From positions 1-64,000 of the forward strand of contig JALQYJ010000192.1 in NCBI GenBank assembly GCA_023254175.1: a stretch of 64,000 nucleotides of DNA, read 5' to 3'. Shown in pieces: positions 7,099 through 17,201 of the stretch (positions are counted from its first letter, which is position 1; each line of letters begins with the position of its first letter). The DNA is from Runella sp. GTDB lineage: Bacteria > Bacteroidota > Bacteroidia > Cytophagales > Spirosomataceae. The translations under genes were made by a program, and so were the position numbers. The notes below the pieces were generated by a model. It saw only the letters and a program-made list of their open reading frames with translations, was not told the origin of the DNA and made no database searches.

Positions 7099-10000
7099 AT
7101 GAGTCAGTTATCCATTTTTTCTCCTCCGAATAAGCAGCGTATTCTGGGGGCGCGTTTCGACGAAAAGTTGAAACGGTGGGTATCTACTTCCCCGCTCCTA
7201 ATGGATGAGGAGGTAAAAGGCTATGAACCAATAGATGATATTGATTCGGCTGGCCCCAAAAATCGCGTGCTCAAACCCGTTAAGTCGTTAATGGGTATGT
7301 TTCTTTTAGTAGTACTTACTGCTTTTTCAGCATTTACTCAGGTAACACTAAAAACAGTAGATATTAAACTTACCAATAGCGTCGACATTACTCAACCTAC
7401 TATTGGTCAAACAATTAAGTTTATTATTTATGCTAAAAACGACGGACCGGACGCTGCTACGGCTGTCGTAGTCAAAGATATTTTTCCATCGGCAGGAGCA
7501 ACCCTTACGGGAAATGCTCCTGCTGCTGGAACCACCTTTGATACAGGAACTGGGCTTTGGAGTATTCCTACTATTAGTGCTGGAGATTCTGTCAAACTTG
7601 AGTTAACAGGAACCGTTACTGGTCGCGGGGTTTACTTTAATATTGCTGAAGTAATGTCAATGGGGGCCAATCAGGAAGATTCTGATTCGGATCCAGGTAA
7701 TAGTGTTTTAGGCGAAGACGATTACGCAACGGCCTGTTTTTCAGTGCCGCTTTTGTGGTATCCAGGAGATGAGTATACTGTCGTGCTTGCAGTCTCAGGC
7801 TACTCAAATCTTACTTGGACCAAAGTTGGCAGAGGCCCTATAACAGGTGCTGCTGCTGATAGTGCTTCAGTAAGTGGTGATACCCTAATAATAAAAGGCA
7901 CTGGACGTTTTTCGTTTACGGCTGAAGTAAATACTTGTCCAGCTACAGGATGTTGCGAAATTATTGTAATTCCAGGACCACTTGGAAGTATCGGTGATTT
8001 TGTGTGGAAAGATGTGAATGATAACGGCGTACAAGATTCGGGCGAGGCTGGTGTAAACGGTGTTCGCGTCGTTCTTTGGAGTGCTGTAAATGGAGTGCCA
8101 ACAACACGCCTTGACTCAACCTTAACAACTACAAACCCAGCTGATAATACCAAAGGCGGGTATTATAGTTTTAAAGGGCTGGTAGCAGGCGATTACATTG
8201 TTCAAATAGTTAAGTCAACATTGCCAATAGGCTGTATCTTAAGTACTAAGATAAATTTAGGAGGCGATAATACGAAAGATAATGACTTTAATGCAACTAC
8301 AGGTATTAGTCAGGTCATAACATTAAACCCTGAACAAGGTGGATTACAAAAAGATAACCCAACTGTTGACGGAGCATTATTTAGTCCGCTTGGTAGTATT
8401 GGAGATTATGTGTGGAAAGACACCAATAATAATGGTATCCAAGATGAAGCTAATACAGGGGTAAATGGTGTAAAAGTAGTATTGTTTCAAAAGAACCAAG
8501 CTGGAGCTTTTGTAGCAGTTGATACCACTACTACCGTAAATAACCCAACGGGTGGGAATCCAGGTTGGTATTCGTTTGAAGGTTTATCAAAAGGAGAATA
8601 TCAATTAAAAGTATTGATAGGTACGTTGCCAGTGGGTTGTGTGTTGAGCGATTCTACTAATAAAGGAACTGATGATACTAAAGACAACGACTTCAGCTCT
8701 ACTACTGGACTTAGCCAAGTTGTTTTGCTCGACCCAACGCTAGGTGGAATTAACAGGGATAATCCAACGGTTGATGCCGCATTGCGCAACTTGCTAGGTA
8801 GCATCGGAAACTATGTTTGGAAAGACACCAACAATGATGGTATACAAGATGCTTCTGAAACAGGAGTCAATGGTGTGAAAGTGATTTTATGGAGTGCTAA
8901 CGCGAATGGTCAGCCAGTTTCTAAACTAGATTCGACGGTGACTATAACGAATGCAGGCAATATGGGTTATTATACCTTTAATAACTTACTCAAAAATGAT
9001 TACATCGTTCAGATTGTAACAAGCACCTTGCCTCAAGGCTGTGTGTTAAGTACGAAAGCTAACCAAGGTACAGATGATGCTAAGGATAGTGACATCAATC
9101 CAACTTCAGGCTTGAGCCCAGTTGTTAAGCTTGACCCGGCTTTGGGTGGTATTAACAAAGACAATCTAACTATTGATGGTGCGTTGTTTAGCCCACTTGG
9201 TAGCATTGGCGACTTTGTATGGAAAGATTACAATGACAATGGTCAGCAGGATGCAGGAGAGCCAGGGATGAAAAATGTACGTGTTATTTTATATAAAGGA
9301 AGCGGTAATATATTCACACCAATCGATACAGCCTATACAGGAATTAGCGGAGATTACCTCTTTACTAACCTCACGGGAGGTTCGTATCAGATAGTTTTTG
9401 ACCCAACTAGTTTACCTGACACTTGTAAGTTAAGCTTGAATCAGAATGTAGGTTCAGACGTGACTGATAATGATGCGAACCCTGCAACAGGACGTACAGC
9501 AACAATTGTAATTGATCCAACTAAAGGTGGAATAGATAAAGACAACCCAACAGTTGACGCAGCAGTTACAACATTTGACTTAGCCTTGTCTAAAACATTG
9601 GCCGCGGGTCAAGCGGCTAACGTAGCTCCAGGAGACTTGGTAACGTTTACGTTGAGAGTGAAGAACGAAGGTTCGATGACAGCGACGAATGTTGTATTGT
9701 CAGATTCATTGCCAGCGGGTATGACGTTAGCAGATACCGATTGGACGGCAACAGGTCAGATTGCGACCACCACGATTGCAGCTCCGTTGGCACCAGGTGC
9801 AACCGCATCAGTTGACATCACAGTACGTGTGAATGCCAACTTTGCAGGCACAAGCTTGACGAACTACGCACAGATTAACGATGTGAAGGATAAGAATAGC
9901 AACACAGTGAAGGATAAGGATTCGACACCAGGCAACGGCTTTACCCGTGGTGAAGACGATGACGACGAGGAACCAGTATCCGTAACACCTTGTCAAATCC

Positions 10001-13000
10001 CACCGACTCCAACATGTACAGGTACAATTACAAATGTATGTCCAGAAAAATGTGTGAACTTGATGGTACATATCTCAAGTGAGATTCGTACCCAAGGTGG
10101 TAAGTTTGAATGGCGTACAGGGCCAAGACCAACTGATCCATTGGTAGCTGACCCAACGAAAGTATGTGCTTCCGGTAAATACTATCTATTTGAAGTAGCA
10201 GCTTGCGGAGTTTACAGCAACGGCGCCTTAGCAGAAGTTACGATTAAAGCATGTCCAGCTGATTTGAGTTTGATTAAAACGGTTAGTAACAAAACTCCAA
10301 ATCAAAACGACAATGTTACATATACTATTAAGGTAATAAATAACGGCCCTTTAGTAGCTACAAACGTAGAAGTTACAGATACATTGAAGGCAGGATTACA
10401 GTACGTTTCTGGTAACGCTGAGTTTACATTGAATGGAACAGTGTTGACTGGTACGATTGCAAAAATAGAAGTGGGTCAAACTACAACATTGACGTTCATT
10501 GCGAAGGTTACAGGTTCAGGCACTATCAAGAACTTTGCTCAAGTAAGCAAGTCTGAGCAGCCTGATCCAGATTCTAGCCCAGGCAATGGTACAGGTACAC
10601 CAAAAGAAGATGATGAAGACGATGAAGATATCACTGTTAAGGTTCCATGTTCAATTCCTCCAACACCAACTTGTGGTGGCATGGGCGAAAATACATGCCC
10701 TAACGAGTGTGCGAACTTGAATAGCTTCATCCATAGCCAAATTCGTACGGAAGGAGGACGTTTCGAATGGTATACTACGTATGACCACAGACCAGGTACC
10801 CAGGTAGTGGATCCAACGAAAGTATGCACATCGGGTGAGTACTTCTTGTTTGAAGTAGCCAAATGTGGTGAGTATAGCAACGGTGCCTTGTTAAAACTGA
10901 TTATCAAGCCTTGTATCAAGTTTACTGACCTGGCAGTTGCAAAATCGATAGTGGAAGCAGGTCCATACGCAGTTGGTCAAACTATTACCTATAATGTAGT
11001 TGCCTCTAACAATGGGCCAGTAAATTCGACAAGCGTAACAGTTAGCGATGTATTACCAGCACCATTGACGTTTGTAAGTGCAGATCCAGCTGCTGAGTAC
11101 AATGCAGTTTCAGGTGTTTGGACAATCGGAAGTTTGGCAAACGGTGCAAACCGTACGTTGAAAATCCGTGCAATAATCAACGCAGCTGGTACAATTACTA
11201 GTACTGCGATTGTGAAGAGCCTAGAAAACGATCCAAGCAAAACGTCTAACGATACGTCAAGAGTGACGATTAGAGTGGATTGTGTGAGACCAGAATCACC
11301 AATCTTAGCATGTGCTATTACGAATATATGTCCAAGTGAAAGCGTAGAAATTCATGCAATTAGTTGCTCTGGCGGAACTATCCACTGGTCAAATGGTGCA
11401 ACGGGCTCAAGCATTACAGTTAGCCCAGTTACAACTACTACTTACACAGCAACTTGTAAGAAAAATGGTTGTGAAAGCATCGCATCTAATGCAATTACGA
11501 TTTATGTAAATACGCCAACGACGCCAACAATTATAGCGAGTCTCTCAACGACTATCTGTTCTGGAAGCTCAGTAACGTTGACAGCAACAAATTGCGTGGG
11601 TACACTTACATGGAGTAACGGAGCAACAGGTGCTCAAATCTCAGTAACTCCAAGCGCTACTACGACTTATACAGTTATTTGTAAAATCGGTAAGTGCGAA
11701 AGTCCAAAAGGTAGCGTAACTATCACAGTTATTCCAACTGCCCCTGCCCCAGAGGTTATTTGCAGTGTCGACAAGGTATGTCCAGGTGAGAGCGTAACAC
11801 TCGAAGTGAAAAACTGTGCGGGTACGGTAGAATGGTCTACTGGCGAAACAGGTTCAGCGATTGTTGTAACTCCAGCTACAACTACAGTTTACTGGGCAGC
11901 TTGTAACAACGGCGGATGTAAGTTACGCTCGAAAGATTACGTGCTTACAGTTACACCGATTTCAACACCAACAGTAGTAGCTAGTTCAACGGCAGTTTGT
12001 AACGGTTCAAGCTTAACATTGACAGCCGTAGGTTGTACAGGTACGGTGTCGTGGTCAAATGGAGCCGCAGGTGCTAGTATCGTAGTGACTCCATCGTTTA
12101 CTACTACCTACACGGCAACTTGTATAATTGGTAAGTGCGTAAGCGCTCCATCTATACCAGTAACAATCACTGTGGGTAACCCAACGGCACCAACTATAGC
12201 AGCAGAGCCAACACTGATTTGTGCTGGTCAGAGTACAACACTTACGACAAATAGTACTTGCCAAGGAACTATTATTTGGTCTAACGGCATGACTGGAAGT
12301 TCAATCATAGTAAGCCCTTCTACTACAACTGAGTATACAGCAGTATGTAAAGTAGGTACTTGTGAAAGTGTTAACTCAAATAAAGTGAAGATTACTGTCA
12401 CTACTGTAGGGGCAGCACCAAGCGTAGTTGCTTCTAACACAAGTATCTGTGCAGGTGAAAGCTCAACACTTACAGCGTCTGGATGCTCAGGAACATACGT
12501 ATGGAGTAATGGTCAAACAGGTGTAGCAATCATTGCAGTATCTCCTCCAACAACAACAACGTATACAGTTTCTTGCCGTGTAAATGGCAGATGCGATAGC
12601 ACACCAGCAAGTGTAACAGTAACTGTGGGTCAAAATGCAACTGCGCCAACTATTACAATAAGTCCATCATCAACGGTATGTGCGGGTGCGAAAGTGAGGT
12701 TGACGGCAGTAGGATGTGGCGGTGGCACAATCATATGGAGTACAGGTGCTGCTGGAACAAGCACTGAAACAGTAGTAACTTCAACAACTACCTACACTGC
12801 CAAATGTAAAGTAGGTAAGTGTGAAAGTGCTCCAGCTGCGGCTACCGTAACAGTAGTACCTGCACCAGAAAAACCAGTGGTAATTTGTAGCACTGATAGA
12901 CTTTGTCTAGGTGAAAGCGTAACACTTGAAGTGAAAAATTGTGCAGGTACAGTACAGTGGTCAACAGGCCAAACAGGTTCAGCTATCGTAGCGACGCCTT

Positions 13001-16000
13001 TTGTAACCACCCCTTATACTGCTGTTTGTAAAGTAGGTGAGTGTTCAAGCCCAATATCGGCTGATTATGTCATCAAAGTGATTCCGGTGACACCTCCAAC
13101 CGTAACATCAGCTCCATCAAGCATTACGCTAGGTGAATCCTCCGTGTTGACAGCATCGGGTTGTGAAGGCGAAATCACTTGGTCAAATGGCAAGGTAGGT
13201 GCAAGTATCGTAGTAACACCAACTTCGACAACTTCATACACAGCGGTATGTAAAGTGGGAGTATGTATGAGTTCTGCAGCAGTTCCTGTGATAGTAAGTG
13301 TAAAAACTTGTACAGCACCAGTCATTACTTCAAGTGAAGCCGTAGTTTGCGAAGGTACCCCTGTAATACTTTCAGCAACAGGATGTGAAGGCGCTACAAT
13401 TAACTGGTCTAACGGTGTAACTGGAAACAGTATCACTGTAAACCCAGTAGGAACGACTACATACACAGCAGTATGCAAAAAAGGTGATTGTACAAGCGAT
13501 GCTTCGAATGCAGTGACAGTGGTAGTAACGAAAGTATACGCACCAACTATTCTTGTTTCGAATACGTTAATTTGCAAAGGCGAATCTGTAAGCTTGAAAG
13601 CATCAGGTTGTGAAGGTACAGTAGTATGGTCTAATGGTGCGACTGGTAGTGAAATTACTGTAGCTCCAGAAACGACAACTAATTATACTGTAACATGCAA
13701 AGTAGGTAGCTGTACTAGTGCAGCTTCAACGCCGATTACAATAACGGTTGGTAGACCAGCATCTCCGACAGTCACTACATCTAAGACAAGCTTGTGTTTC
13801 GGTGAGTCGGTAACTCTCTCAACATCGAGTCAGTGTGCGGGTTATATCCAGTGGTCAAATGGCCAGATTGGAAGCTCAATCACTATTATACCTGCCGCAA
13901 GCACTATTTATGTAGCCTACTGCTGCAATAATGATGCTTGTAAGAGCGTGGCATCGAACCCTGTTAACGTGACAGTAGCTCCGAAAGTAACTACTCCAGT
14001 GGTTGTAAACATTGCGAATGTTTGCCCAGTGAAGACAGTTAATTTGGCAACGGCTGTTAAGAATTACACAGCAGATTCGGGCTTAGTAATTGAATTCCGC
14101 CAAGGAAATACACCAAGCTCACCGTTGGTATCGAATTCATCGGCAGTAGGTGTGGCAGGTACTTACTACGCATTCTTCCGATCTACAACAGGTTGCTACA
14201 GTGACGCAGCTGCGATTTACGTACAGATTTCAGCTTGCGAAACTACGCTATGCGAAACGAACCCAGCAACGGCTGATGTGGGTGCAGATGCTGCTATTTG
14301 TGCAGCTTTAGAATACAAACTTAATGGTAAGATTGGTGGTGTAGCGACAAGTGCAATTTGGACAACAACTGGAACAGGTCGTTTCAGCAACGCTCTTGCA
14401 CTTGATGCAACTTATTACCCATCGTTGGAAGACTTGATTAAGGGTGATGTAACCCTCACTCTTACCACCAATGACCCTGATGGGAACGATAAGTGTGTAG
14501 CTGGTAAAGATGACTTAAAGTTGACATTTGAAGGTATCAAGTTCAGACCTCAAATCATCATTAATGGTACACTTAAAGCAGATACATTGCCACAAACAAT
14601 TACCATCTGCCAAGGTGATACTGTAAAACTTAGAGCTAGTGAGACAGACTACCAAGTAAAATGGTTTAAAGATGGTAAAATATTGTTCCCTGCCTCTGAT
14701 GGTATCAGACAATGGAACGTAACTGAGCCAGGTACTTACTCATACGCTTTGGTAGATGCAAAACGTTGTAGCTCAGTAAACTCAGCTTACATTACTGTTA
14801 TAGTGAAATCTGTTCCAACGCCAATCGTTAAAAACATGCGTAATACTTGTCCAAGTACTACTGTGGACTTGACGAAGGCGATTGAAGGTGGTTCAAACTA
14901 CACAACCGAATTCCGCTCGGCAGCTCAGCAACTTTGTACTTGCTTGGTTGGTACGCCTGAAGCAGTAGGAACTGGTACATACTACATCTACTACAAGAAG
15001 GACGGATGTTATAGCGCTCCTGCGGCAGTAGAAGTCAAAATTTTCGACTGTTCTACGGATACACTTCGCCTAGATTTGAATATTGCTAAAACAGTAAATA
15101 AGTCAGTGGTGAGCTTAGGTGAGCAAGTAACGTATAAGATTGTGGTGAAAAATAGGGGCTCTCATACAGCCACTAACGTGGACATACGAGACGTAATGCC
15201 AGCAGAACTCGAAGTGGTTTCAACTTCGGGAATGTCAGTGTCAAACGGTATACTTACTACACGTATCGCAACATTGGCATCGGGTGATTCGACAACGCTG
15301 ACAGTTGTGGCTAAGGCAATTAAGGCTGGTACACAAGTAACCAACAAAGCTTTGATTATGTACGCTGACCAGGTGGATCCTGTTACGTCAAATAACCAAT
15401 CTTCGGTAAGTATCGTAGTAAGCGATAGTACGCTTGGCCCAGCTATAGGCGTTGCACTTGCAATTGATAATATTACGAAAAAAGGTGAAGGAAGCGACGA
15501 AAGCTACGACGTAACGTACAAAATTACAGTGAAAAACGTAGGAAATGTACCTCTTGCTAACGTAGCTATTGCGGATAGCTTAACTAGCAAGATTGGGTCA
15601 CCAGCTACTTTCACCGTAGTGGGTGCACCATCAGTAACTAGTGGAAGTACATTGGTTCCAAATACGAACTACAACGGAACGACCAATAAGAACATCTTAG
15701 GCGAAGGTAGCACACTTGCTGTAGGTGCAGAGCAGGTAATTATGGTGGTGGTTAATATCAAAACAAATGGTAATAACGGTCCGTTTGCTGGTAATGTCGT
15801 GGCCAGTGGTAGTGGTAGCGGTACTCCAGTTTCTGACGTATCAAACCGTGGAACTGTGGTAGATGCACCTATAAACACTGCAACCGCTGTACGCTTCGAT
15901 TTACCAAGTACCTTGATTGGTTTGTCTAAATTAGCAGGTTCACCAGTATTGCTCGAAAATGGAACCTTCAAGATTCCATATACAATCACGGTGACTAACT

Positions 16001-17196
16001 TAGGAACAAGTGACCTTAAGAAAGTGCAAGTGAAGGATGATTTAGGTCTTATCTTCGGAAACAAAGCGGCTATCATTGGTAAGCCTCTTGTAACTGCTGA
16101 CGCAGGATTCGTAGTTGAATCTAACTACACAGGTCAAGGATTACTTACCAACTTGTTGGTAGATTCGTTGAGTACATTGCCAAAAGGTGCTTCACGTAAG
16201 ATTAACCTTGCGGTTATAGTCTCGTTGTTCAACCCTGATTCGGTAACAACATTCAATAACATCGCGATTGGTTCGGCGCTTACGCAAGCAGGAGTTGCAA
16301 CGTCAGATACATCGACAGTAGGTTCGAATGCGGATCCTGACAATGACCTTGACCCACGCAATAACAGCGAATCAACGCCTGTATCGCTTAACTCGACTCC
16401 AGGTAAAGGATTGCTAGGTCTTGCGATGTCAATCAAAGATACCTTGCGCAAAGGCGATGGTAGCTTAAACATTACTTACCGCGTTATCCTCAAAAACTAC
16501 GGAGCGGGTACATTGACAAATGTTCAAGTGTCTGATTCATTAACGAAAGTGTATAGCTCATTGACTGGCTCTAGCTATCAGTTGGTTGGTACACCTACCG
16601 CAAACGACTCAAGTACGCTACGTATTAATCCTGACTTCGATGGCGACCGTGATGTAAATCTATTGATTGCGGAACAGAGCCGTTTAGCAGGTGGACGTAC
16701 AGACTCGTTGTTCTTTACAATCAATGTGACAACGGATGGACGTTTGACTCCGTATCAAAACCGTGCATTTGGTTCAGCACTCTCTGGCCAGAATAAAGTA
16801 ACGGACTTGTCGACCAACGGCCTGAACCCAGATTTGAATAACGACAACGACCCAACAGGTGCAGCGGAGTCTGAGTTTACTCCAATTGTGATTCCTTCAG
16901 ATGGGGGTATGTTTATCCCTGAAGGTTTCTCTCCTAATGGCGATGGTATCAACGATAAATTTGTTATTCGTCACCCATCTGGCACGAAGATTGTACTAGA
17001 AATCTATAACCGCTGGATGAGTTTGGTATACCGTAACAACGATTATAACAACGATTGGGAAGGTACATCAAACGTAGGTGTTGGAGCAAGCAATCAGAGT
17101 GTGCCAGCAGGAACTTACTTCTACAACGTAGTTCTACTTGACCAAAACGGCGGTGAGATTAAGAAGTCTAGTCGATTTATGACCATTAACCGCTAA
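7099..17196 (+). CDS. Giant multidomain cell-surface adhesin, T9SS type B cargo
   Basis: 3365 residues. A 62-residue charged N-terminus precedes a hydrophobic export segment (about 63-80, ending SAFTQ). In order I see: a DUF11 domain (about 80-195); four SdrD-B/Cna-B-like domains starting near 295, 431, 566 and 700, each opening LGSIG(D/N)(F/Y)VWKD with DxNxxGxQD Ca-binding-like loops; DUF11 domains alternating with two Cys-rich modules (about 826-1394); twelve Ig-like repeats of about 75 residues with a WSNG/WSTG core and paired Cys (about 1396-2294); further Cys-containing modules; four more DUF11-like domains (about 2650-3265); and a C-terminal gliding-motility/type B sorting domain (FSPNGDGINDKF, about 3270-3365). 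The start is the ATG at 7099 rather than the TTG at 7090. Such proteins are exported by T9SS and act in adhesion or gliding. porP/sprF follows after 5 nt. Confidence 0.88.
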   Translation: MSQLSIFSPPNKQRILGARFDEKLKRWVSTSPLLMDEEVKGYEPIDDIDSAGPKNRVLKPVKSLMGMFLLVVLTAFSAFTQVTLKTVDIKLTNSVDITQPTIGQTIKFIIYAKNDGPDAATAVVVKDIFPSAGATLTGNAPAAGTTFDTGTGLWSIPTISAGDSVKLELTGTVTGRGVYFNIAEVMSMGANQEDSDSDPGNSVLGEDDYATACFSVPLLWYPGDEYTVVLAVSGYSNLTWTKVGRGPITGAAADSASVSGDTLIIKGTGRFSFTAEVNTCPATGCCEIIVIPGPLGSIGDFVWKDVNDNGVQDSGEAGVNGVRVVLWSAVNGVPTTRLDSTLTTTNPADNTKGGYYSFKGLVAGDYIVQIVKSTLPIGCILSTKINLGGDNTKDNDFNATTGISQVITLNPEQGGLQKDNPTVDGALFSPLGSIGDYVWKDTNNNGIQDEANTGVNGVKVVLFQKNQAGAFVAVDTTTTVNNPTGGNPGWYSFEGLSKGEYQLKVLIGTLPVGCVLSDSTNKGTDDTKDNDFSSTTGLSQVVLLDPTLGGINRDNPTVDAALRNLLGSIGNYVWKDTNNDGIQDASETGVNGVKVILWSANANGQPVSKLDSTVTITNAGNMGYYTFNNLLKNDYIVQIVTSTLPQGCVLSTKANQGTDDAKDSDINPTSGLSPVVKLDPALGGINKDNLTIDGALFSPLGSIGDFVWKDYNDNGQQDAGEPGMKNVRVILYKGSGNIFTPIDTAYTGISGDYLFTNLTGGSYQIVFDPTSLPDTCKLSLNQNVGSDVTDNDANPATGRTATIVIDPTKGGIDKDNPTVDAAVTTFDLALSKTLAAGQAANVAPGDLVTFTLRVKNEGSMTATNVVLSDSLPAGMTLADTDWTATGQIATTTIAAPLAPGATASVDITVRVNANFAGTSLTNYAQINDVKDKNSNTVKDKDSTPGNGFTRGEDDDDEEPVSVTPCQIPPTPTCTGTITNVCPEKCVNLMVHISSEIRTQGGKFEWRTGPRPTDPLVADPTKVCASGKYYLFEVAACGVYSNGALAEVTIKACPADLSLIKTVSNKTPNQNDNVTYTIKVINNGPLVATNVEVTDTLKAGLQYVSGNAEFTLNGTVLTGTIAKIEVGQTTTLTFIAKVTGSGTIKNFAQVSKSEQPDPDSSPGNGTGTPKEDDEDDEDITVKVPCSIPPTPTCGGMGENTCPNECANLNSFIHSQIRTEGGRFEWYTTYDHRPGTQVVDPTKVCTSGEYFLFEVAKCGEYSNGALLKLIIKPCIKFTDLAVAKSIVEAGPYAVGQTITYNVVASNNGPVNSTSVTVSDVLPAPLTFVSADPAAEYNAVSGVWTIGSLANGANRTLKIRAIINAAGTITSTAIVKSLENDPSKTSNDTSRVTIRVDCVRPESPILACAITNICPSESVEIHAISCSGGTIHWSNGATGSSITVSPVTTTTYTATCKKNGCESIASNAITIYVNTPTTPTIIASLSTTICSGSSVTLTATNCVGTLTWSNGATGAQISVTPSATTTYTVICKIGKCESPKGSVTITVIPTAPAPEVICSVDKVCPGESVTLEVKNCAGTVEWSTGETGSAIVVTPATTTVYWAACNNGGCKLRSKDYVLTVTPISTPTVVASSTAVCNGSSLTLTAVGCTGTVSWSNGAAGASIVVTPSFTTTYTATCIIGKCVSAPSIPVTITVGNPTAPTIAAEPTLICAGQSTTLTTNSTCQGTIIWSNGMTGSSIIVSPSTTTEYTAVCKVGTCESVNSNKVKITVTTVGAAPSVVASNTSICAGESSTLTASGCSGTYVWSNGQTGVAIIAVSPPTTTTYTVSCRVNGRCDSTPASVTVTVGQNATAPTITISPSSTVCAGAKVRLTAVGCGGGTIIWSTGAAGTSTETVVTSTTTYTAKCKVGKCESAPAAATVTVVPAPEKPVVICSTDRLCLGESVTLEVKNCAGTVQWSTGQTGSAIVATPFVTTPYTAVCKVGECSSPISADYVIKVIPVTPPTVTSAPSSITLGESSVLTASGCEGEITWSNGKVGASIVVTPTSTTSYTAVCKVGVCMSSAAVPVIVSVKTCTAPVITSSEAVVCEGTPVILSATGCEGATINWSNGVTGNSITVNPVGTTTYTAVCKKGDCTSDASNAVTVVVTKVYAPTILVSNTLICKGESVSLKASGCEGTVVWSNGATGSEITVAPETTTNYTVTCKVGSCTSAASTPITITVGRPASPTVTTSKTSLCFGESVTLSTSSQCAGYIQWSNGQIGSSITIIPAASTIYVAYCCNNDACKSVASNPVNVTVAPKVTTPVVVNIANVCPVKTVNLATAVKNYTADSGLVIEFRQGNTPSSPLVSNSSAVGVAGTYYAFFRSTTGCYSDAAAIYVQISACETTLCETNPATADVGADAAICAALEYKLNGKIGGVATSAIWTTTGTGRFSNALALDATYYPSLEDLIKGDVTLTLTTNDPDGNDKCVAGKDDLKLTFEGIKFRPQIIINGTLKADTLPQTITICQGDTVKLRASETDYQVKWFKDGKILFPASDGIRQWNVTEPGTYSYALVDAKRCSSVNSAYITVIVKSVPTPIVKNMRNTCPSTTVDLTKAIEGGSNYTTEFRSAAQQLCTCLVGTPEAVGTGTYYIYYKKDGCYSAPAAVEVKIFDCSTDTLRLDLNIAKTVNKSVVSLGEQVTYKIVVKNRGSHTATNVDIRDVMPAELEVVSTSGMSVSNGILTTRIATLASGDSTTLTVVAKAIKAGTQVTNKALIMYADQVDPVTSNNQSSVSIVVSDSTLGPAIGVALAIDNITKKGEGSDESYDVTYKITVKNVGNVPLANVAIADSLTSKIGSPATFTVVGAPSVTSGSTLVPNTNYNGTTNKNILGEGSTLAVGAEQVIMVVVNIKTNGNNGPFAGNVVASGSGSGTPVSDVSNRGTVVDAPINTATAVRFDLPSTLIGLSKLAGSPVLLENGTFKIPYTITVTNLGTSDLKKVQVKDDLGLIFGNKAAIIGKPLVTADAGFVVESNYTGQGLLTNLLVDSLSTLPKGASRKINLAVIVSLFNPDSVTTFNNIAIGSALTQAGVATSDTSTVGSNADPDNDLDPRNNSESTPVSLNSTPGKGLLGLAMSIKDTLRKGDGSLNITYRVILKNYGAGTLTNVQVSDSLTKVYSSLTGSSYQLVGTPTANDSSTLRINPDFDGDRDVNLLIAEQSRLAGGRTDSLFFTINVTTDGRLTPYQNRAFGSALSGQNKVTDLSTNGLNPDLNNDNDPTGAAESEFTPIVIPSDGGMFIPEGFSPNGDGINDKFVIRHPSGTKIVLEIYNRWMSLVYRNNDYNNDWEGTSNVGVGASNQSVPAGTYFYNVVLLDQNGGEIKKSSRFMTINR
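7981..9567 (+). repeat. Four tandem SdrD-B-like domain repeats inside the adhesin gene
   Basis: Units start at 7981, 8389, 8794 and 9196, giving periods of 408, 405 and 402 nt. Each encodes LGSIG..VWKD at its start and a conserved KDN(P/L)T(V/I)D(G/A)A at its end. The family is known for Ca2+-stabilised stalk domains in Gram-positive adhesins. Confidence 0.8.
11284..13980 (+). repeat. Twelve tandem Ig-like repeats inside the adhesin gene
   Basis: Each unit of about 225 nt encodes a pattern of C-x-G-E-S-(V/S)-T-L, GC.GT..WS(N/T)G.TG..I.V.P.TTT.YT..CK.G.C. Units 3 and 8 share the almost identical stretch GESVTLEVKNCAGTV, and equivalent codons lie 1125 nt (five units) apart (11785 and 12910), pointing to duplication of a five-unit block. 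Confidence 0.8.
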
Positions 17197-17201
17197 TAAC
17201 G

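Noticed and set aside
11284-13980. Possible CRISPR array or minisatellite because of regular spacing
   Set aside because: The repeats are about 225 nt, are coding, and vary in sequence; there is no alternation of short identical repeats with unique spacers.
7800-16952. Many minus-strand open frames inside the adhesin gene
   Set aside because: They are shadows created by the repetitive codon usage of the adhesin, have no signals or domains, and are overlapped by a continuous well-supported gene.
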